Shown here: positions 4,791-9,523 of the stretch, in pieces | Layout of the letters: every line of letters begins with the position of its first letter | Numbering within the stretch: position 1 is the stretch's first letter | From: Clostridiales bacterium UBA1389 | GTDB taxonomy: Bacteria > Bacillota > Clostridia > Oscillospirales > CAG-382 | Length of the DNA stretch: 9,523 bases | Direction: 5' to 3' | Assembly (NCBI GenBank): GCA_002305335.1 | Contig: DBQR01000017.1 | Location: 1-9,523, forward strand | Notes under the pieces: model-generated | Database searches by the model: none | Seen by the model: the letters and a program-made list of their open reading frames with translations, nothing else | Told to the model about the DNA's origin: nothing | Program-made: the position numbers and the translations under genes

Positions 4791-6902
4791 TTAAAAGATG
4801 CTGAACTGAAGGAACAAGGTGGCAAACAGGGATGAAACAAGGGAAACCACGGTTATCTGGGTGTTGATGGAAGGACCTGCGGTATCCTTGAAGGGGTCGC
4901 CCACTGTGTCGCCCACGACCGCCGATTTATGAGCGGTGGAGCCTTTTCCGCCGTTGTTGCCGGATTCAACATATTTCTTACTGTTGTCCCAGAGGCCGCC
5001 GGCATTGGACATTAACAATGAAAGCAGAAGTCCGCTTACGATATTGCCGGTGATAAATCCGCCGATAGCGTGAACGCCTCCGACAAGTCCCACCGCAATG
5101 GTGGCGAATATGGCTGCAAGTCCTGCGGGGACAAGTTCCTTAAGAGCGCCGGTGGTGGCGATGTTTATGCATTTATCGTATTCGGGGACAACGCCTTCTT
5201 TGCCTTCCTTAAGGCCGACGATTTCTTTAAACTGCCTGTGGATTTCGGCAACCATACGCTGGGCGTTACGGTCAACGCCGAGTATAAGCAGGGCGGAAAA
5301 CACCGCCGGGATGGCAGCGCCGACCAACAGGCCGAAGAAAACCATGGGGTTGGTTACGTCAAAACCGGTAAGTTGCGCAATTTCAAGACCGGCTTTTGCG
5401 ATTGCTTCGTTAACTTCCGACATGAATGCGCCGAGAAGGGAGATAACCGTAAGTCCGGCTGCGCCGATGGCAAAGCCCTTAGTAACGGCTTTAACCGTAT
5501 TGCCGGCGGAGTCGAGTTCGTCGGTGATTTCAAGCACTTCGTCACCGAGGTTGCCCATTTCAGCAAGGCCGCGGGCATTGTCAACGATGGGGCCGTAGGC
5601 GTCGTTGGAAATTATCATGCCCACTATCGAAAGCATACCCACCGCAGCCATGGAGATTCCGAAGAAGGCATAGCCTTCGCCGATAGGTGCGCAGAGCTTA
5701 TAGGAAACAAGGGCTGAAACGCCGATACCCACCATGGAGGGAAGGGCGGAAATCATACCGTAGGAAAAGCCCGAAAGAATTGTGAAGGCAGGACCGGATT
5801 CGGAAGCCTTTGCAACCTTGTGGACGGGGCTTCTCCGGTCGTCGGTGAAGTAGTCGGTGGCGATACCGATGATAACGCCGACTAAAAGGCCGAGGGTGGA
5901 TGCGCCCCAGATACGCCATTCGCCGTTATTGGGAATGGAGGAGAAGTCAAAAATGGCGGTAACTCCTGCCGAAAGAATGGCAAAAATTGCGGTAGTAATG
6001 TAGGTGGAGGAGTTAAGCGCCCGGGTGGGGGAGCCTTTCTTACCCATTCTGGCGCAGGCAACGCCGATGATGGAGGACAGAAGTCCTATTGCCGCATAGG
6101 CAAACACCAGGGTGATGTTAAGCTCTTTGTTGGGAAGAGCGGTGGCCATAACCAGAGCCGCTGCCATGGAAGCAACGTTGGAGTCGAACAGGTCTGCGCC
6201 CATTCCGGCAACGTCGCCCACATTGTCGCCCACGTTGTCGGCTATAACCGCCGGGTTGCGGGGGTCGTCTTCGGGTATGCCAAGCTCGACCTTACCCACC
6301 AGGTCTGCCGAAATGTCGGCGGTCTTGGTGAATATGCCGCCGCCCGCCTTTGCAAACAAAGCAAGGGAGGAAGCGCCGAAGGAGAAGCCCAGGGTTACGG
6401 TGGCGTCGTTGGAAATCATCCATACAAGGGCAACGCCCAAGAGGGAGGAACCCACAACCGCCATGCCCATAACGGCACCGCCGCGGAAGCCTGCGAGGAA
6501 GGAGGGCTTAATCCCTTTTTGCGCCGCTTCGGCGGACTTGATGTTGGCAATGGTGGCAATCTCTATGCCGATAACACCGGCGATGGCGGAGAAAACAGTA
6601 CCGCAGAGGTATGCAACAACCATTTCAACATTAAGAAGTATTTTTGCGTCTTTGCTCCAGACCGGTTCGGGGAGGAAGACAAAAATAACAACTGCAGCCA
6701 CAGCGGCAAATTTGGCAAGGGCTTTGTATTCCCGTCTGAGAAAGGTTCTTGCCCCGTTTCTGATGTATTTGCCTACCTGGGCAATGCGTTGATTGGAAGA
6801 CGGACGTTTTACGACCCATCTGTAAAGCCAGGCTGCAAAGCCGAATGCCAGCAGGGCAACGACTATAGCCGTGACTTCAAAAGCAGTCAGATTAACTGTC
6901 AT
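4791..6902 (-). CDS. hppA: membrane-bound ion-translocating pyrophosphatase
   Basis: This integral membrane enzyme hydrolyses pyrophosphate to phosphate and uses the energy to pump H+ or Na+ across the cytoplasmic membrane. At 703 residues it is full length for the family (about 650-800, 16 helices). The substrate site is intact: DLVGKVELGIPEDDPRNP (residues 200-217), DNVGDNVGDVAGMGADLFD (222-240) and, near the C-terminus, DNSKKYVE and VGDTVGDPFKDTAGPS. The K+-site segment reads GNTVKAVTKG (467-476) with Lys471 and Thr474, the pattern of K+-independent enzymes, which are H+ pumps in the characterised cases. Residue 240, usually the gate Glu of helix 6, is Asp. ATG 6902 is preferred (GGAG at 6914-6917); GTG 6914 overlaps that site. 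Monocistronic, divergent from the acyl-CoA synthetase gene, whose reaction makes pyrophosphate. Confidence 0.97.
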   Translation of the reverse strand: MTVNLTAFEVTAIVVALLAFGFAAWLYRWVVKRPSSNQRIAQVGKYIRNGARTFLRREYKALAKFAAVAAVVIFVFLPEPVWSKDAKILLNVEMVVAYLCGTVFSAIAGVIGIEIATIANIKSAEAAQKGIKPSFLAGFRGGAVMGMAVVGSSLLGVALVWMISNDATVTLGFSFGASSLALFAKAGGGIFTKTADISADLVGKVELGIPEDDPRNPAVIADNVGDNVGDVAGMGADLFDSNVASMAAALVMATALPNKELNITLVFAYAAIGLLSSIIGVACARMGKKGSPTRALNSSTYITTAIFAILSAGVTAIFDFSSIPNNGEWRIWGASTLGLLVGVIIGIATDYFTDDRRSPVHKVAKASESGPAFTILSGFSYGMISALPSMVGIGVSALVSYKLCAPIGEGYAFFGISMAAVGMLSIVGMIISNDAYGPIVDNARGLAEMGNLGDEVLEITDELDSAGNTVKAVTKGFAIGAAGLTVISLLGAFMSEVNEAIAKAGLEIAQLTGFDVTNPMVFFGLLVGAAIPAVFSALLILGVDRNAQRMVAEIHRQFKEIVGLKEGKEGVVPEYDKCINIATTGALKELVPAGLAAIFATIAVGLVGGVHAIGGFITGNIVSGLLLSLLMSNAGGLWDNSKKYVESGNNGGKGSTAHKSAVVGDTVGDPFKDTAGPSINTQITVVSLVSSLFATLFLQFSIF

Positions 6903-6947
6903 TTGCGTAAACACTCCAATTCAATATTAATTTGCAAAACCGCATTG

Positions 6948-6976
6948 ATATTATCACTTTCGTCGGAAATTTTCAA
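6948..6976 (-). promoter_or_regulatory. probable sigma-A promoter of hppA
   Basis: On the - strand TTGAAA (6976-6971) and TAATAT (6953-6948) are separated by 17 bases, about 46 bases upstream of the ATG at 6902. An overlapping GATAAT gives only a 15-base spacer and is less likely. No other pair near the start is better. Confidence 0.6.
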
Positions 6977-6989
6977 TACCTAAAGGTGT

Positions 6990-7010
6990 TTGTTAACATT
7001 TAATTAACAA
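6990..7010. repeat. AT-rich 7-bp inverted repeat upstream of the hppA promoter
   Basis: TTGTTAA (6990-6996) and TTAACAA (7004-7010) are perfect inverted copies separated by 7 bases. The centre lies about 24-29 bases upstream of the hppA -35 box. The T-rich run TTTTATTTT follows on the + strand, but the stem has too little GC to be a credible terminator. A regulator site for hppA is possible. Confidence 0.4.
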
Positions 7011-7021
7011 TTTTATTTTCC

Positions 7022-7165
7022 GCCGGAATCAGAGGTTTTACGGGGAATGTAAATCAGCCTTCCGACTTCCGGGGAAGGGTCAACCCCGGGCTGACGGATG
7101 AGAGGCTGTACCGCATAGCCGGGAAAGAATGGGCAAATGATATCCTCTTCTATATGCCGGGTTAA
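7022..7165 (+). pseudogene. orphan C-terminal coding remnant, family unknown
   Basis: A GC-richer island in an AT-rich gap carries an open frame reading GFTGNVNQPSDFRGRV, then NPGLTDERLYRIAGKEW and ANDILFYMPG before TAA 7163-7165. The composition and codon choice (ccg, cgg, ggg, aac, gac) resemble the neighbouring acyl-CoA synthetase gene, and the peptide looks like real protein. There is no start codon in this piece and no ribosome site, and an in-frame TAA at 7001-7003 closes the frame upstream. A terminator follows 24 bases after the stop, as expected for a true gene end. I take it as the tail of a deleted gene; I do not recognise the family. Confidence 0.5.
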
Positions 7166-7189
7166 ATTGCCTTACCGTAATATATTATA

Positions 7190-7223
7190 AAAATGAAATT
7201 TCCCGCTGTCGGGATTTCATTTT
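7190..7223 (+). terminator. intrinsic terminator hairpin after the orphan remnant
   Basis: AAAATGAAA (7190-7198) and TCCCG (7201-7205) pair with CGGGA (7210-7214) and TTTCATTTT (7215-7223), leaving a 2-base bulge and a 4-base loop. The A and T runs at the base allow termination in either direction. It ends 5 bases before the -35 box of the next promoter, insulating the acyl-CoA synthetase gene. Confidence 0.75.
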
Positions 7224-7227
7224 AACC

Positions 7228-7256
7228 TTGACAACCGATAATTTTCGTTTTATAAT
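7228..7256 (+). promoter_or_regulatory. full-consensus sigma-A promoter of the acyl-CoA synthetase gene
   Basis: TTGACA (7228-7233), 17 bases, then TATAAT (7251-7256): both hexamers and the spacing are exact consensus. The predicted start near 7263 leaves a leader of about 24 bases with AAGGG about 9 bases before the ATG, so there is no room for a riboswitch or attenuator. Confidence 0.9.
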
Positions 7257-7286
7257 ACAAAGAACACTCAAGTAAGGGTTATAAAA

Positions 7287-8954
7287 ATGCTGGAAAAATT
7301 TCTTGAAAGAACATATTTTACAAATTACGAAGACTTAAAGAAAAATTATTCCGTCATCGTGCCGGAAGGCTTCAACTTTGCTTATGACGTGGTTGACGAA
7401 TGGGCGAAAACCCAGCCGGGGAAAAACGCCCTGCTGTACTGCGACGACTTCGGCGCAAGGCGGATGTATACCTTTACCGAAATTTCATATTATTCAAAGA
7501 AGCTGGCAAATTGGTTTGTAAGCTGCGGCATAGGCAAAGGCGACAGGGTTTTGTTTATGCTTAAACAGCGTGCCGAGGTCTGGTTTACCCTTGTCGCCCT
7601 CCACCGTATCGGTGCGGTGGCAATCCCCGCCTCCTACCAGCTTACCCCCAAGGATATCGTTTACCGCTGCAACGCCGCAGAGGTTAAGTTAATCTGCATC
7701 ACCGACGAGGATGAAATAATACTGAACGTAAAAGCCGCCCTCCCCGAATGCAGAACCCTGAAAAACGTGGCGGTATGCGGGGAAAATATCCCCGACGGAT
7801 TTTTCGATATGCGCAAATGCATATCCCATACTCTCCCCCTTGAAGAACGAATACAAACAAAAACCACCGATCCCATGCTTATTTACTTTTCCTCCGGCAC
7901 CACCGGAATGCCCAAAATGGTGCTGCATGACTTTTCCTATCCGGTGGGTCATATAATCACCGCAAAATACTGGCAGCATGTGGAGGAGGACACATTACAC
8001 CTTACCATGTCCGATTCCGGCTGGGCGAAATTCGCCTGGGGAAAGATATACGGCCAGTGGATATGCGGCGCGACGATAGTGGCATATGATAACGAAAAAT
8101 TCTCCCCCCACAACACACTGGAACTGTTGCAGGAATTAAAGGTAACCACCTTCTGCGCCCCGCCCACAATATTCCGCTTTCTTATAAAGGAGGATATCGC
8201 CTCCTACGACCTTTCTTCTATAAAGCACTGCCTGATGGCGGGGGAGCCGCTTAACCCCGAGGTTTACCACCGGTTTAAGGAACTCACGGGCCTTACCCTC
8301 TGCGAAGGCTTCGGTCAAACCGAAACACCGGTACTGTGCGCTAACTTCGAAGGCATTGAAATAAAACCCGGTTCAATGGGAAAACCCTCCCCCGACTACG
8401 ACATCGACATTGTGGATGCCGAGGGCAACCCCTGCGACGACGGCATACCCGGCTATATTGTGGTGAAAAATCTTTCGATAAAGTATCCCGCAGGGTTGTT
8501 TAAGGGCTATCTTAAGGATGAAGGGGCAAACGCCGAATCCTTCAGGAACGACTGCTATTACACCGGCGATATGGCGTGGCGGGACGGCGAAGGCTATCTT
8601 TGGTTTGTCGGCAGAAACGACGACGTTATAAAGTGTTCGGGCTACCGGATAGGCCCCTTTGAGGTGGAATCCGCCATTATGACCCATAAGGCGGTGCTGG
8701 AATGCGCCGTAACCGCCTATCCCGACGAAATACGGGGACAGGTGGTTAAGGCAACCATTGTCCTTGCCAAGGGCTACAAGCCTTCGGAAGAGCTGAAAAA
8801 AGAAATCCAAAACCATGTCAAGCATGTGACCGCCCCCTATAAATACCCCCGGATTGTGGAATTTGTGGAGTCCCTCCCCAAAACCACCAGCGGCAAAATT
8901 ATGCGTAAGGCGATACGTCAGAAGGATGAAAGCGGTGTTGAAAAGCAGGACTAA
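7287..8954 (+). CDS. AMP-forming acyl-CoA synthetase (medium-chain-type)
   Basis: This cytoplasmic ANL-superfamily enzyme of 555 residues, full length, should activate a carboxylic acid with ATP to an acyl-adenylate plus pyrophosphate and pass the acyl group to CoA. The adenylation motifs are present in order: the P-loop YFSSGTTGMPK (residues 200-210), GEPLNPEVYHRFKE, GFGQTET with Glu346 (341-347), the YYTGDMAWRDGEG segment, the hinge block GRNDDVIKCSGYR (442-454), and PKTTSGKIMR with the catalytic Lys537. The long N-terminal region and the SGYRIGPFEVE block resemble medium-chain/acetyl-type acyl-CoA synthetases rather than long-chain FadD or 4-coumarate ligases. The acid substrate cannot be read from sequence; butyrate, branched or aromatic acids are possible. 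It is driven by a full-consensus promoter and its 3' end overlaps the next gene by 20 bases. It is divergent from hppA. Confidence 0.93.
   Translation: MLEKFLERTYFTNYEDLKKNYSVIVPEGFNFAYDVVDEWAKTQPGKNALLYCDDFGARRMYTFTEISYYSKKLANWFVSCGIGKGDRVLFMLKQRAEVWFTLVALHRIGAVAIPASYQLTPKDIVYRCNAAEVKLICITDEDEIILNVKAALPECRTLKNVAVCGENIPDGFFDMRKCISHTLPLEERIQTKTTDPMLIYFSSGTTGMPKMVLHDFSYPVGHIITAKYWQHVEEDTLHLTMSDSGWAKFAWGKIYGQWICGATIVAYDNEKFSPHNTLELLQELKVTTFCAPPTIFRFLIKEDIASYDLSSIKHCLMAGEPLNPEVYHRFKELTGLTLCEGFGQTETPVLCANFEGIEIKPGSMGKPSPDYDIDIVDAEGNPCDDGIPGYIVVKNLSIKYPAGLFKGYLKDEGANAESFRNDCYYTGDMAWRDGEGYLWFVGRNDDVIKCSGYRIGPFEVESAIMTHKAVLECAVTAYPDEIRGQVVKATIVLAKGYKPSEELKKEIQNHVKHVTAPYKYPRIVEFVESLPKTTSGKIMRKAIRQKDESGVEKQD
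8920..8925 (+). promoter_or_regulatory. ribosome binding site inside the acyl-CoA synthetase gene
   Basis: AGAAGG lies 9 bases before GTG 8935 but directly touches the in-frame ATG 8926. This favours the GTG as the start of the downstream membrane protein, coupled to translation of the synthetase. Confidence 0.5.
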
Positions 8955-9348
8955 TCTAATAAAATGCATCTATTCGGCAGTGGTGGGGGGAGCTTTTCAG
9001 CTATCCTTCAGGCTTCCGTCGGACCTGGTCACCCAGATAATACTGATTTTTATTTCCGGTCTGCTATTTAGCATTCCTTTTATAATAAACGTACAGACAA
9101 TAAAAAATTACAGGGTAGAGGGTATTAAGGGGTTTATAATCTCGGATATGCTTTTTGCCTTTGCTCCGGCGGTGATATCCGCCGTCTTTGCGGAGGTTGT
9201 ATATATTTTATTTAAGGATATCCCCGATTATTCCAAAGGCATGGGAAGTATAATGTTCATTGCCATCGCTCTGCTTCTGATGCTGTGTTTCTGGTTGGGA
9301 TATCTTTTAACCAATGCTATATACAAGCGCCTTGACGAGGATGATTAA
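8935..9348 (+). CDS. small multi-helix membrane protein, unknown function
   Basis: The likely product has 137 residues. About four hydrophobic segments are visible, near residues 10-24, 32-52, 68-93 and 102-128, with a charged tail KRLDEDD, so it is an integral membrane protein. I do not recognise a family and see no catalytic motif; Asp and Glu within the third segment (residues 71 and 87) are the only charged residues in a helix. It overlaps the synthetase gene by 20 bases and shares its promoter, which suggests coupled expression and perhaps a role in substrate entry or export, though that is inference. GTG 8935 is preferred because of AGAAGG 9 bases upstream; ATG 8926 would add three residues, and an open frame back to 8854 is only the shadow of the synthetase. 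No terminator hairpin is visible before the tRNA gene. Confidence 0.7.
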   Translation: MLKSRTNLIKCIYSAVVGGAFQLSFRLPSDLVTQIILIFISGLLFSIPFIINVQTIKNYRVEGIKGFIISDMLFAFAPAVISAVFAEVVYILFKDIPDYSKGMGSIMFIAIALLLMLCFWLGYLLTNAIYKRLDEDD

Positions 9349-9383
9349 AAAAGTGAAAAAAATTAAAATAAAACTATTGCATT

Positions 9384-9409
9384 TATAAAATAAATATATA
9401 AAATAAATA
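9384..9409 (+). repeat. perfect 13-bp tandem duplication in the tRNA leader
   Basis: TATAAAATAAATA at 9384-9396 is repeated exactly at 9397-9409. The second copy lies about 37 bases before the tRNA gene. TTGCAT (9377-9382) with TAAAAT (9399-9404), 16 bases apart, could be a weak tRNA promoter reaching into the repeat, so each copy may bring its own -10-like box. AT-rich slippage is the simple explanation. Confidence 0.6.
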
Positions 9410-9446
9410 GCTGTATGCTTAATTGAGTAAAGTTAATTAAATATAA

Positions 9447-9523
9447 CCGCCTTTAGCTCAGCTGGATAGAGTAACGGATTCCGATTCCGTCGGTCGGGGG
9501 TTCGAATCCCCCAGGGCGGGCCA
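9447..9523 (+). tRNA. tRNA-Arg (anticodon CCG)
   Basis: A complete cloverleaf of 77 bases including encoded CCA. The acceptor stem CCGCCTT pairs with AGGGCGG (one T-G wobble), the D-stem is GCTC/GAGT, the anticodon stem ACGGA/TCCGT is perfect around the loop TTCCGAT, and the T-arm is GGGGG-TTCGAAT-CCCCC. The anticodon CCG (positions 34-36) reads the CGG arginine codon. Discriminator base is G73. Position 1 is C rather than the more usual G. The gene ends at the last base of the window, so what follows is unseen; tRNA 3' ends are frequent integration sites, but nothing here shows one. Confidence 0.93.

Noticed and set aside
5070..6983. Several long open frames on the + strand across hppA, including ones near 5070-5717, 6112-6792 and 6519-6983
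   Set aside because: They lie opposite the hppA coding sequence, whose family motifs are unambiguous; their peptides are low in sense and simply mirror hppA's codon bias. No ribosome sites support them.
8373..8969. A 198-codon open frame on the - strand opposite the acyl-CoA synthetase
   Set aside because: It is antisense to conserved adenylation motifs and has a Gly/His/Val-rich shadow composition and no ribosome site.
1..9523. CRISPR array, insertion sequence, phage or toxin-antitoxin module
   Set aside because: There are no spaced direct repeats, transposase or integrase motifs, terminal inverted repeats, or recognisable toxin-antitoxin pairs anywhere in the window.

Overview
The window looks like chromosomal DNA of a Gram-positive, probably gut-type member of Clostridia/Firmicutes. 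The grounds are strong GGAGG-type ribosome binding sites, sigma-A type promoters with 17-bp spacers, a lipobox lipoprotein, an HppA pyrophosphatase, and small proteins (DUF3788, an ABM-like protein) that I associate with Clostridia. This placement is inference; there is no rRNA or species marker.

Positions 1-2720 are an accessory-looking stretch on the + strand: a possible gene tail (2-76), a small membrane protein (192-545), a 5'-truncated PAP2-phosphatase-like remnant with two in-frame stops (611-1036), an intact DUF3788 gene (1023-1463), an internally deleted and frameshifted methyltransferase remnant (1480-1710), an unrecognised AT-rich soluble protein (1744-2232), and a small putative alpha-beta-barrel protein (2369-2716). 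Two of these loci are clearly decayed, so the stretch has been eroding.

Positions 2880-6980 are on the - strand and hold two separate transcription units. hppA, a membrane ion-pumping pyrophosphatase (4791-6902), has its own promoter and terminator. A large acidic lipoprotein of unknown function (2942-4597) has a near-consensus promoter with an inverted repeat in its spacer, and ends at a strong hairpin shared with the converging + strand genes.

Positions 6980-9523 are on the + strand. After hppA's start there is a short orphan coding remnant with its own terminator (about 7022-7223), then a full-consensus promoter driving an AMP-forming acyl-CoA synthetase (7287-8954), which overlaps a small membrane-protein gene (8935-9348). 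A tRNA-Arg(CCG) ends exactly at the window's last base.

The best functional link is between the divergent neighbours: the acyl-CoA synthetase makes pyrophosphate and HppA spends pyrophosphate to pump ions. HppA carries the Lys/Thr signature of K+-independent enzymes and an Asp where the helix-6 gate glutamate is usually found. I see no CRISPR array, insertion sequence, phage gene or convincing new multi-gene system; the more unusual signals are the gene remnants, the promoter dyads and the HppA residue pattern.
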